Of a stretch of DNA of 5,753 bases, positions 1 through 4,909 are shown in pieces; position 1 is the first letter of the stretch, and each line of letters begins with the position of its first letter. Source of the stretch: an uncultured Bacteroidales bacterium (lineage in GTDB: Bacteria; Bacteroidota; Bacteroidia; Bacteroidales; Paludibacteraceae); contig CAIUKZ010000235.1 in NCBI GenBank assembly GCA_903899865.1, positions 1 to 5,753 on the forward strand, given 5' to 3'. The translations under genes were made by a program, and so were the position numbers. The notes beneath the pieces were generated by a model. That model was not told the origin of the DNA and ran no database searches. It worked only from the letters and a program-made list of their open reading frames with translations.

Positions 1-39
1 CGTCAGTAAAAATGGGTGAACCACAAAAGATCTCATTAA

Positions 40-197
40 AAAATTTAACCACATAGGAACATAGGATGACAATAGAAGGATTGTATGTTTCTTGCTAGAT
101 TTGCTATGTTTCTATGTGGGCTATGTGGTTATAAATCAGCGTTCATTTGTGTTTTTTGCGTGTTTTGCGTTCCAACATTGAAAATTTAACCACATAG
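40..197. repeat. 17-bp direct repeat pair (40-56 and 181-197)
   Basis: AAAATTTAACCACATAG is present identically at 40-56 and 181-197. The bases just outside the two copies differ, so 17 bp is the full exact match. The second copy is followed by ATACAATTGAATG rather than by the inverted arm seen after the first, so it looks like a partial copy of the same element. Confidence 0.75.
47..130. repeat. Imperfect inverted repeat of the ACCACATAG type
   Basis: AACCACATAG at 47-56, followed by ACATAGG at 59-65, is mirrored by CTATG at 104-108, CTATGTGG at 112-119 and CTATGTGGTT at 121-130. The arms would close an ~84-nt hairpin with a loop of about 40 nt. The right arm has one extra CTATGTGG unit. 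The function is unknown. It looks like a multicopy intergenic palindrome rather than a terminator, since no T-run follows and no gene ends beside it. Confidence 0.6.
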
Positions 198-255
198 ATA
201 CAATTGAATGCAGTAGGTATTCCATGTTAATAGCATGGATGTTGACCCATTCACA

Positions 256-276
256 TTCGACCCCATCGGGGTCGAA
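256..276. repeat. Perfect hairpin, 9-bp stem with 3-nt loop
   Basis: TTCGACCCC (256-264), loop ATC, GGGGTCGAA (268-276) form a perfect GC-rich stem. No gene ends next to it and no U-tract follows, so it is not a standard intrinsic terminator. From memory, near-identical GACCCCnnnGGGGTC palindromes recur between genes in many Bacteroidota, which would make it REP-like. Confidence 0.75.
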
Positions 277-310
277 CCTGTCCATTAATCGTTTGTGCTA
301 TAAATATATA

Positions 311-323
311 AACCCGCTGGGTT
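311..323. repeat. Small hairpin, 5-bp stem with 3-nt loop
   Basis: AACCC (311-315), GCT, GGGTT (319-323) form a perfect small palindrome 34 bp after the TTCGACCCC hairpin. The two may be halves of one repeat unit, joined by an AT-rich spacer that includes TATAAATATATA. Confidence 0.55.
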
Positions 324-378
324 CCATTGTTTTGGCGTTCTTTTGTGTCTTTTGTGGTTTAAAATCCTTTGAAGAACT

Positions 379-858
379 TTAAAATTGCTGTTTAAAATTC
401 TGCCCAAATGATTTGCCTGTCATCTCATCAACTTTTATCACCCACACAGCTACATTCTTCACAGCTGGAGCAGAAAACTTAAACTCTCTGTCCGAGTAGT
501 TTTTCATAAACAACTTCAGTGCAGCTTCCTTTTCATCCATGTCTTCAATAAACTGGATTTTACCCCTGCACATCACACTTTTGGACTGCATGCTGTAGCT
601 ACAAGCCACATCAGGATGTTGATAAAGCAGTTTACCTCCAGAACAAAATGTGATGCACACCCTGTTGTCCGATTCTATGAGCCGAATGTGCTTTCCTTCA
701 GAGGCAGAATGAAGAATGATCGTGCCGTCATTATAGCCAAAATTCATGGGCAACACATAAGGACTTCCATCCTTATCTACCAAGCCTACAAAACATATAT
801 CGCATTGAGCAATAACGTCTTCCATTGTTGCTCTGTCAGTAATAATACTTGTTCTCAT
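379..858 (-). CDS. Pyridoxamine 5'-phosphate oxidase family (NimA-like) flavin-binding protein
   Basis: This is a 159-residue cytoplasmic protein of the FMN-binding split-barrel fold, closest in pattern to the NimA/5-nitroimidazole-reductase-like branch (Pyridox_ox_2 type) that is common in Bacteroidota. Family hallmarks are the first strand CFVGLVDKDGSPYVLPMNFGY (residues 22-42), the segment ILHSASEGKHIRL (48-60) that normally contacts flavin phosphate, the middle YQHPDVACSYSM (79-90) and the C-terminal VWVIKVDEMTGKSFG (138-152). The length is normal for the family. The start was chosen because MRTSxxTDRATMEDVI is the usual N-terminus and a TACCTTTG -7 box lies 22 bp upstream. Members bind FMN, F420 or heme, and the substrate is usually unknown, so no nitroreductase or resistance activity can be claimed. 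It diverges from the Gate gene and appears monocistronic. Confidence 0.88.
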   Translation of the reverse strand: MRTSIITDRATMEDVIAQCDICFVGLVDKDGSPYVLPMNFGYNDGTIILHSASEGKHIRLIESDNRVCITFCSGGKLLYQHPDVACSYSMQSKSVMCRGKIQFIEDMDEKEAALKLFMKNYSDREFKFSAPAVKNVAVWVIKVDEMTGKSFGQNFKQQF

Positions 859-879
859 CTAGTATAAAAATTGTGGGTA

Positions 880-887
880 CAAAGGTA
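880..887 (-). promoter_or_regulatory. Bacteroidota -7 box for the flavin-protein gene
   Basis: On the minus strand this reads TACCTTTG, a full match to the TAnnTTTG -7 consensus of Bacteroidota sigma-ABfr promoters. Transcription would begin about 6 bp downstream, leaving a leader of roughly 16 nt before the ATG at 858. No good -33 TTTG is seen at normal spacing; the nearest candidate (ATTGTTG, 900-906) is too close. Confidence 0.6.
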
Positions 888-941
888 ATAAATAATGAAC
901 AACAATGTGGAAAATATGTTTCGATTAATACCCATTATGTC

Positions 942-1010
942 GAGTTCCGAACACATGGCAACCATCAACATCAGAATTGAAATTGGAACTCAATCGCTTC
1001 ATGGTTGGCA
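942..1010. promoter_or_regulatory. Interleaved inverted repeats in the divergent promoter region (possible operator)
   Basis: GAGTTCC at 942-948 is an exact inverted match of GGAACTC at 985-991. TGGCAACCAT at 956-965 is an inverted match, with one mismatch, of ATGGTTGGCA at 1001-1010. The arms alternate (A, B, A', B'). The block lies between the two divergent -7 boxes, upstream of both predicted start sites, so it would act as DNA, for example as protein-binding half-sites. Arms of 7-10 bp at this AT content can arise by chance. Confidence 0.3.
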
Positions 1011-1020
1011 ATAGTTTTTA

Positions 1021-1028
1021 TACCTTTG
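1021..1028 (+). promoter_or_regulatory. Bacteroidota -7 box for the Gate-domain gene
   Basis: TACCTTTG is a full match to TAnnTTTG. The start site would fall near 1034-1036, giving a leader of about 30 nt before the TTG start at 1066 and placing an out-of-frame ATG (1038) almost at the 5' end of the message. No convincing -33 element is seen. It has the same 8-mer as the divergent promoter at 880-887. Confidence 0.6.
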
Positions 1029-1037
1029 CCCCGAATA

Positions 1038-1082
1038 ATGAATCATCATCATTTAACATTTAAATTTGGAACCTCAACCTAA
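1038..1082 (+). other. Possible 14-codon leader ORF overlapping the Gate-gene start
   Basis: An ATG at 1038, only a few bases after the predicted start site, opens a frame encoding MNHHHLTFKFGTST and stops at 1080-1082, 14 bases past the TTG start of the next gene in another frame. It could be a leader peptide coupled to translation of the Gate gene, or chance. There is no recognisable ribosome binding site, and Bacteroidota often lack one. Confidence 0.2.
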
Positions 1083-2013
1083 CCTATTTCAACGAATCCG
1101 AAGCTCTGTCCTACTGGCACTTCCTAAGTCTGGCGCAACAATATGGTGGTTGCTTAAAGTCATCATTCCCATCAGTCTGGCAGTGACACTGCTGTTGCAT
1201 TTCGGCATTATTGCCTATTTCGCCACGTGGGTTTCGCCTGTATTTTCTATTGTCGGACTACCAGGAGAAGCTGCCATCGTGTTTATAACCAGCACCTTCC
1301 TAACGCTTTATGCTCCCATTGCTATCATTGCATCTTTATCCATGAGCATGCGTGAAATCACCATTCTTGCCACGATGTGTTTGATTTCACACAATTTATT
1401 TGTGGAATCGGCCATACAGAAAAAAACGGGCTCATCGGCACTCATCATGTTTTCTACACGCGTCATCACTTCATTTGTGGCGGCACTGCTGTTGAACTGG
1501 GCATTACCGCATCAAATTGGCAAAGAGGCCATTCACAATCACCACCTAGTGACTCACACTCTCACGCAACTTCTAAGTACATGGGCAGTAGACACAGCAG
1601 CGCTTAGTTTGAAAATGTCATTAATCATCACATCATTGATGATTCTTCAAAACATATTGAAAGAGTTTAAAATAATAGACGTACTATCAAGCCTGTTTGC
1701 ACCACTCATGAAATTGATGGGATTATCTTCCCAATGTTCGTTCCTATGGATTATTTCACAACTCATTGGGCTAACTTACGGATCTGCCATTATGATAGAC
1801 GAGGTCAACAAGAATGAAATATCGCCTAAGGATGCTAATTTACTGAACTATCACATCGCCATCAATCATTCTAGTCTGGAAGACAACATGCTTTTTGTTG
1901 CCATAGGCGTTCCTGCATTGTGGATATTTATTCCACGCTTTATTCTTGCCATTTGTATCGTGTGGGGCATTCGCTTGCTCGAAATTGCACGTGCTAAGTT
2001 TTTTACTGTTTAA
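1066..2013 (+). CDS. Nucleoside recognition / Gate domain membrane protein
   Basis: A 315-residue polytopic inner-membrane protein with the Gate/nucleoside-recognition architecture shared by SpmA/SpmB-like and FeoB-gate proteins. About eight hydrophobic segments are visible: roughly 24-60, 64-92, 97-116, 122-147, 176-197, 203-245, 258-280 and 282-307. Family-typical motifs include GLPGEAAIVFITS (64-76), LYAPIAI (81-87), LISHNLFVESA (106-116), LTYGSAIMIDEV (236-247) and LNYHIAINHSSLEDN (260-274), whose His and acidic residues may line a substrate path. The transported substrate is unknown. Members have been called nucleoside-related, but that name is weakly supported. The start is TTG: an in-frame stop lies at 1054-1056 and the first in-frame ATG would delete the first membrane segments. 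A TetR gene follows after 70 bp on the same strand and may regulate it. Confidence 0.8.
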   Translation: MEPQPNLFQRIRSSVLLALPKSGATIWWLLKVIIPISLAVTLLLHFGIIAYFATWVSPVFSIVGLPGEAAIVFITSTFLTLYAPIAIIASLSMSMREITILATMCLISHNLFVESAIQKKTGSSALIMFSTRVITSFVAALLLNWALPHQIGKEAIHNHHLVTHTLTQLLSTWAVDTAALSLKMSLIITSLMILQNILKEFKIIDVLSSLFAPLMKLMGLSSQCSFLWIISQLIGLTYGSAIMIDEVNKNEISPKDANLLNYHIAINHSSLEDNMLFVAIGVPALWIFIPRFILAICIVWGIRLLEIARAKFFTV

Positions 2014-2049
2014 TATTGATGCCAACCAACTACATTCTAAACATTTTTG

Positions 2050-2057
2050 TAACTTTG
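2050..2057 (+). promoter_or_regulatory. Bacteroidota -7 box for the TetR gene
   Basis: TAACTTTG matches TAnnTTTG exactly and lies 26 bp before the ATG at 2084, predicting a leader of about 20 nt. It indicates that the regulator can be transcribed separately from the Gate gene, although no terminator hairpin separates the two, so read-through is also likely. Confidence 0.6.
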
Positions 2058-2083
2058 CCAAATATCGAGACAACTAATCAAAA

Positions 2084-2677
2084 ATGCCAAATAAACTATC
2101 AACCACAAAACACATGCTCATCGAGGTGGCACGCAAACTTTTTGCCGAAAATGGCAAAAAAGTAGTGACCATGAATGACATTGCAGAGGCATCACAGCGT
2201 GGAAGAAGAACTTTATACACGTATTTCAACAACAAAGAGGAAATATACAAGGCAGTCATCGACAAAGAATTAGACCGCATCATCGAAAGACTATACGTGG
2301 TGTCGTGCCTTGAACTTGAACCTGACGAGAAGCTCACCAAACACATTCTTACTCATCTTGACGCGGTGAAAGATTCGGTCAACAGAAATGGCTCATTGCG
2401 TGGAGACTTTTTCAGAGACATTTACGAAGTGGAACGTGCCCGCAAAAAAGTGGATGTAAAAGAAATAGAGCTTATACGAATCATTCTGGCAGATGGGGTA
2501 AAAAAGAACGTATTCGAACGTCTCGACGTGGAGCTATCCTCAATCATCATTTTCTATGCCATCAAAGGACTAGAAGTGCCATACATTCGCCAAAATATTA
2601 GCAGCGAATTTGAGAAAAACAAAAACAGTATCGTTGACTTTGTGTTGATGGGAATCAAAAAGAAACCTGTACGGTAG
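2084..2677 (+). CDS. TetR/AcrR family transcriptional regulator
   Basis: A 197-residue protein with the standard TetR layout. The N-terminal DNA-binding domain (about residues 7-55) reads LIEVARKLFAENG, then TMNDIAEASQRGRRTLYTYFNNKEEIY, with the recognition helix around GRRTLYTYF (40-48). A helical ligand-binding and dimerisation domain follows (about 60-190). Its FFRDIYEVERARKK (109-122) and KGLEVPYIRQ (161-170) segments look like those of a TetR subgroup widespread in Bacteroidota. It would act as a cytoplasmic dimer, usually a repressor released by a small ligand; neither ligand nor operator can be read here. The natural candidate targets are its own promoter and the adjacent Gate gene. 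The start is well placed behind a TAACTTTG box. It ends 66 bp from the convergent stop of the membrane-Nudix gene. Confidence 0.9.
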   Translation: MPNKLSTTKHMLIEVARKLFAENGKKVVTMNDIAEASQRGRRTLYTYFNNKEEIYKAVIDKELDRIIERLYVVSCLELEPDEKLTKHILTHLDAVKDSVNRNGSLRGDFFRDIYEVERARKKVDVKEIELIRIILADGVKKNVFERLDVELSSIIIFYAIKGLEVPYIRQNISSEFEKNKNSIVDFVLMGIKKKPVR

Positions 2678-2743
2678 TTCCAAAAAACGCTTCCACCTCC
2701 CCTGCTGACGATGGTTCAAACAAAATGTAGGATTGATTGGGGT

Positions 2744-3895
2744 TTAATTTTCAGAAGGCAGATGATAGATGGTTTGCTTCAAGCGGCAATTACATTCGCA
2801 TATTCCACCCTCCAACAAGCCACTCCTAACGAGCAAATTGTATTCCAACAAAAAACTCTTGGAAAATATCCCTGCATCTAGGTTTTCCTCTATTTGTTTT
2901 TTGGTCCACCACTTAGTCTTTTCAGAGCCACATTTGTATCTCACCACATCGCACAACTGACAGCTGACATTCAGAAAAGCATAATGATTCTCAGCCTCCG
3001 ACTTTATGGTGTACTTGGATAGATGCATGTACTTGGGGTTTTTCAAACCATATTCCTGCTCAAAATTCCTAGCAAAACACTCTTCCAATGTTTCATCCAT
3101 TCGTAAATGATCAAAAATAGCAGCATCCCACATGCCCGGAAAAAACGGATCATTATCATGTCGTTTTTGTAGAAAAATCATCCCTTTGTCTATTATATGG
3201 AGCCGCACCACTGGATGCATAAACTTCTCCTTATCCAATAGGCTAACCTGCGACTGCACATTGCCCACTATAGCCCCTTGTTCATTCACTATGGGCCACC
3301 ACACTTCTTTAAGAAGCTCCAGCCGAATCAAATGAACACGTATCAACTCATAAATAATATAAGCAATTATTACACCTACATAGATAGAATTCAATGTTGT
3401 AAGCTTGATAAATGCCGAAATTCCGAAAACCTCCATCACCAAAAACACCAATGTGTAAACTACAATGATAAACACCAGCACTTTAACAACCCGAAACAGC
3501 TCATCAAAATTGTTGGTCATGGGCATGCGCTTGGGCATAACAGCCAAAGCCAACTTTTCAAATGTAGGACGTAACAATATCAATGACAGTAAAAAAAGGA
3601 AGAAAACTAATTCATCCGAAACATGAATTAAGTAAAAAGGAAGACCTATCATGGTAGAGCTGTACACCAGCACCGACAAACCCACAAACATCAGCGTGAA
3701 GTTAATGTGCCACAAAAAAACCCTTGGATGATAATAATACACATAAAAGAGCACAACCAATGACACTGGGATGGAAACAGTCCAAGCTCGTCCAATACCT
3801 TCAAACACATCAACCACTAGAAAAATGATTAATGGAAGGAAATGAAGTATCGGATTAAAAAACGACTCTTTTAATTGCTTTGTTTGTAATTTCAT
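2744..3895 (-). CDS. Membrane protein fused to a degenerate (probably non-catalytic) Nudix domain
   Basis: 383 residues in two parts. Residues 1-195 hold about six hydrophobic segments (roughly 15-31, 38-55, 61-79, 95-109, 137-157, 165-187) of no family I recognise. Residues 200-355 are a Nudix fold of the isopentenyl-diphosphate-isomerase-like type common in Bacteroidota: PIVNEQGAIVG (201-211), HPVVRLHI (227-234), FLQKR (241-245), PGMWDAA (253-259). The Nudix box (262-284) is degraded. The usual GGH before it is FDH, and the REUxEE core is R276-N-F-E-Q-E281, so two of three metal-binding glutamates are replaced (N277, Q280) while E268 and E281 remain. Hydrolase activity is doubtful; ligand binding or sensing at the membrane is an inference. 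All seven cysteines lie at 273-370, including CxxC (312-315) and CxCxC (366-370) in a C-terminal tail. It is a single-gene unit. Confidence 0.75.
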   Translation of the reverse strand: MKLQTKQLKESFFNPILHFLPLIIFLVVDVFEGIGRAWTVSIPVSLVVLFYVYYYHPRVFLWHINFTLMFVGLSVLVYSSTMIGLPFYLIHVSDELVFFLFLLSLILLRPTFEKLALAVMPKRMPMTNNFDELFRVVKVLVFIIVVYTLVFLVMEVFGISAFIKLTTLNSIYVGVIIAYIIYELIRVHLIRLELLKEVWWPIVNEQGAIVGNVQSQVSLLDKEKFMHPVVRLHIIDKGMIFLQKRHDNDPFFPGMWDAAIFDHLRMDETLEECFARNFEQEYGLKNPKYMHLSKYTIKSEAENHYAFLNVSCQLCDVVRYKCGSEKTKWWTKKQIEENLDAGIFSKSFLLEYNLLVRSGLLEGGICECNCRLKQTIYHLPSEN

Positions 3896-3924
3896 TTTTA
3901 TTGTGCTATTTTACTTTCATCTTT

Positions 3925-3932
3925 CAAACAAA
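3925..3932 (-). promoter_or_regulatory. Weak -7-like box for the membrane-Nudix gene
   Basis: On the minus strand this reads TTTGTTTG, one base off TAnnTTTG, and lies 29 bp before the ATG at 3895. No -33 motif is clear. It is offered only because the position fits; the surrounding AT-rich DNA makes chance matches easy. Confidence 0.25.
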
Positions 3933-4013
3933 CAACACCGATTTTAGTTTAAAGTAAAAGTAAAACAATTACAAAACAATTGTTGAGATGTAGATTCTAT
4001 TTTTTTCTTGCAG

Positions 4014-4044
4014 ATTCAAACGTTGAATATTAGTAGCTAAGCTA
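4014..4044. repeat. Two short palindromes between the RDD and membrane-Nudix genes
   Basis: ATTCAA-ACG-TTGAAT (4014-4028) and TAGCT-A-AGCTA (4034-4044) are adjacent perfect small palindromes 30-60 bp beyond the RDD stop. Neither is GC-rich nor followed by a U-tract on the minus strand, where an A-run follows instead, so a terminator role is not supported. The rest of the 3896-4074 gap is AT-rich, with short AAAGTA and AAAACAATT direct repeats near 3951-3981. Confidence 0.4.
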
Positions 4045-4074
4045 GATAACATTGACACTAAGGCTAATACACCC

Positions 4075-4536
4075 CTAACTGTCTTTAACCACCTTCGTTT
4101 TTGAAAAGATATCATGCCACCCTTTGTTATCTTCTATGAAAAAGAATGAGAAGTTATCAAACGGTATCAACCGACACAATGTTCGTATTATAATTCTCTT
4201 ATAACTCAGCGCCGTCCCATCCAGACTACACACCTTGGTTTTGGTGTAGAATTTCGCTATCGTTTTGCCAGTATTCGCTTCAAAGAAAATATAATAAGCA
4301 AAATAAACTAAAAAATAGACAGAATATCCAAGTACTTGAGGGTGTAACTGCATTTCATATACTATATCGCTCGAAATCATAGCCGCCACAAATCCGAGTA
4401 TAAAAAGCAGCACATAAGAAATAATATTAATAAAAATGAAGTCCAATAAATAATTCAGGAATCTTCGTCCCAAACTTGGAACAAGTAGCGATTCCTCAAA
4501 TTCACTCAATTGCGTAGGGTTTACTTCTTCTGTCAT
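4075..4536 (-). CDS. RDD family membrane protein
   Basis: A 153-residue small integral membrane protein of the RDD family (function generally unknown; some members have been linked to ion transport). The pattern is typical: LGRRFLNYLLDF (22-33) supplies the Arg and Asp of the RDD signature at the first membrane segment (about 28-52). A second hydrophobic segment (68-85) leads to FEANTGKTIAKFYTKTKV (85-102), the usual E-x-TxGK turn, and the C-terminus has GWHDIFSKTKVV (139-150), the family's GWHD motif. The open frame extends to an ATG at 4608, but those 24 extra residues are not family-like and include a possible promoter, so M at 4534-4536, giving the usual short acidic N-terminus MTEEVNP, is preferred. 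It lies 179 bp upstream of the membrane-Nudix gene on the same strand; co-transcription is possible but not shown. Confidence 0.8.
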   Translation of the reverse strand: MTEEVNPTQLSEFEESLLVPSLGRRFLNYLLDFIFINIISYVLLFILGFVAAMISSDIVYEMQLHPQVLGYSVYFLVYFAYYIFFEANTGKTIAKFYTKTKVCSLDGTALSYKRIIIRTLCRLIPFDNFSFFFIEDNKGWHDIFSKTKVVKDS

Positions 4537-4593
4537 AATATTAAGTTCTAAATTGATAATTTTAAATGATGTATTAATCTGCCCTCTAGGATG

Positions 4594-4601
4594 CAAATTG
4601 A
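4594..4601 (-). promoter_or_regulatory. Possible -7 box for the RDD gene
   Basis: The minus strand reads TCAATTTG, one mismatch from TAnnTTTG, with a start site predicted near 4587. That would lie downstream of the ATG at 4608, which is part of the reason for choosing the start at 4536. The motif AATTGAT(A/T)AT occurs at both 4551-4560 and 4597-4606, a short direct repeat flanking the leader. Confidence 0.25.
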
Positions 4602-4644
4602 TTATCATGCTTCGTGCATCGAAGCTAATGTTCTTTTCAATTCA

Positions 4645-4676
4645 AGACCTAACAGTTTTCAAAACCTGTGAGGTCT
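4645..4676. repeat. 32-nt near-perfect palindrome of the AGACCT...AGGTCT type
   Basis: The left arm AGACCTAACAGTTTT (4645-4659) and right arm AAAACCTGTGAGGTCT (4661-4676) pair with one A/G mismatch and one unpaired base. From memory, very similar AGACCT-ACAGGTTTT/AAAACCTGT-AGGTCT palindromes are scattered between genes across Bacteroidota, so this looks like a member of a multicopy repeat. It could form a strong hairpin in RNA from either strand, but it has no T-tract in a terminator position. Confidence 0.75.
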
Positions 4677-4696
4677 GTACATTATATACCTATTTT

Positions 4697-4849
4697 CCCC
4701 TTACAGGGCGCATATCGATTATCATTTTCAGCCACCCAAGGCGATGCCATTGGGCTAGAATATACTACCACTTCGTGGCGAAGACGTGGACAATATTTTA
4801 AGCAAATCATTCCATCATCTTTTTCCCCTTTAGGGGGCTAGGGATCCTT
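4697..4849. repeat. Cluster of palindromic elements upstream of the RDD gene
   Basis: Within about 150 bp lie CCC-CTTACA-GGG-like DNA (4697-4708), the CCCAAGGC-GAT-GCCATTGGG hairpin (4735-4754), CCAC-TTC-GTGG (4768-4778) with an alternative CTTCG/CGAAG pairing (4771-4783), and CCCC-TTTA-GGGG (4825-4836). No protein is encoded. The density and near-constant 3-nt loops suggest REP/BIME-like accretion. The lipoprotein message would run into it from the right, so some hairpins may stabilise or end that transcript. Confidence 0.6.
4735..4764 (+). repeat. Left copy of a 30-bp inverted repeat pair
   Basis: This segment matches the reverse complement of 5695-5724 at 28 of 30 positions, including 22 of 23 across the core CCCAAGGC..GGGCTA. 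Each copy is itself a hairpin: CCCAA and GGC pair with GCC and TTGGG around a 3-nt loop, with one bulged A. The two copies face opposite ways and bracket the lipoprotein gene about 960 bp apart. Confidence 0.75.
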
Positions 4850-4909
4850 AACCTGTCTATTCAAAAAAAATCTTCCTTCATTTCTATATTAGCAGCAGGG
4901 TTTTTCTTT

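Larger units (their letters stand above)
139..356. repeat. 22-bp imperfect direct repeat (139-160 and 335-356)
   Basis: The two 22-bp segments both begin GCGTTC, continue TTTGTGT and then TTTTG, and match at 19 of 22 positions. Read on the minus strand they give the CACAAAA..GAACGC pattern. The second copy overlaps the right arm of the 12-bp inverted repeat at 348-359, so the same short-period vocabulary (TTTTGTG, CACAAAA) builds much of this region. Confidence 0.6.
19..359. repeat. Region bounded by a 12-bp inverted repeat
   Basis: AACCACAAAAGA at 19-30 is an exact inverted match to TCTTTTGTGGTT at 348-359, enclosing 341 bp of non-coding DNA that itself contains shorter repeats. The layout resembles a small non-autonomous (MITE-like) element or an accretion of several palindromic units. 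There is no obvious target-site duplication (the bases just outside are GGGTG and TAAAA) and no transposase, so mobility is only a possibility. Confidence 0.45.
1..378. other. Gene-free repeat-dense intergenic region
   Basis: This stretch, which runs to the stop of the flavin-protein gene, has no credible coding region on either strand. It is filled with repeats listed separately: a 12-bp terminal inverted repeat, ACCACATAG-type direct and inverted copies, a GCGTTC..TTTGTGT direct repeat and two short hairpins with 3-nt loops. Similar AACCACATAG and AACCACAAAAGA tracts are, from memory, common in intergenic DNA of environmental Bacteroidota. I see no promoter pointing out of it. Confidence 0.75.

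Noticed and set aside
1..378. CRISPR array or tandem repeat array
   Set aside because: Repeats are present but are not regularly spaced, are partly inverted and have only two copies each.
616..867. Plus-strand open frame opposite the flavin-protein gene
   Set aside because: It is antisense to a clear PPOX-family gene, its product has no recognisable family pattern, and there is no promoter of its own.
1377..1607. Plus-strand open frame inside the Gate gene
   Set aside because: It lies in another frame of a well-supported membrane protein, and its translation is low-complexity His/Ser-rich with no family likeness.
2678..2743. Bidirectional terminator between the convergent TetR and membrane-Nudix genes
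   Set aside because: I looked for a stem with flanking A/T runs in these 66 bases and found none of useful length.
3278..3574. Plus-strand open frame opposite the membrane-Nudix gene
   Set aside because: It is antisense to the fusion gene, and its His/Asn/Gln-rich product is an artefact of the complementary strand.
4014..4028. Hairpin ATTCAA-ACG-TTGAAT as an intrinsic terminator for the RDD gene
   Set aside because: The stem is short and AT-rich, and on the minus strand it is followed by an A-run rather than a U-tract.
4537..4608. N-terminal extension of the RDD protein to the ATG at 4608
   Set aside because: The 24 extra residues do not resemble RDD N-termini, and a possible -7 box lies inside the extension. 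The ATG at 4536 gives a normal family start.
4553..4801. Plus-strand 82-codon frame in the repeat cluster
   Set aside because: It runs across the AGACCT palindrome and the CCCAAGGC repeat, so it is translated repeat DNA rather than a gene.
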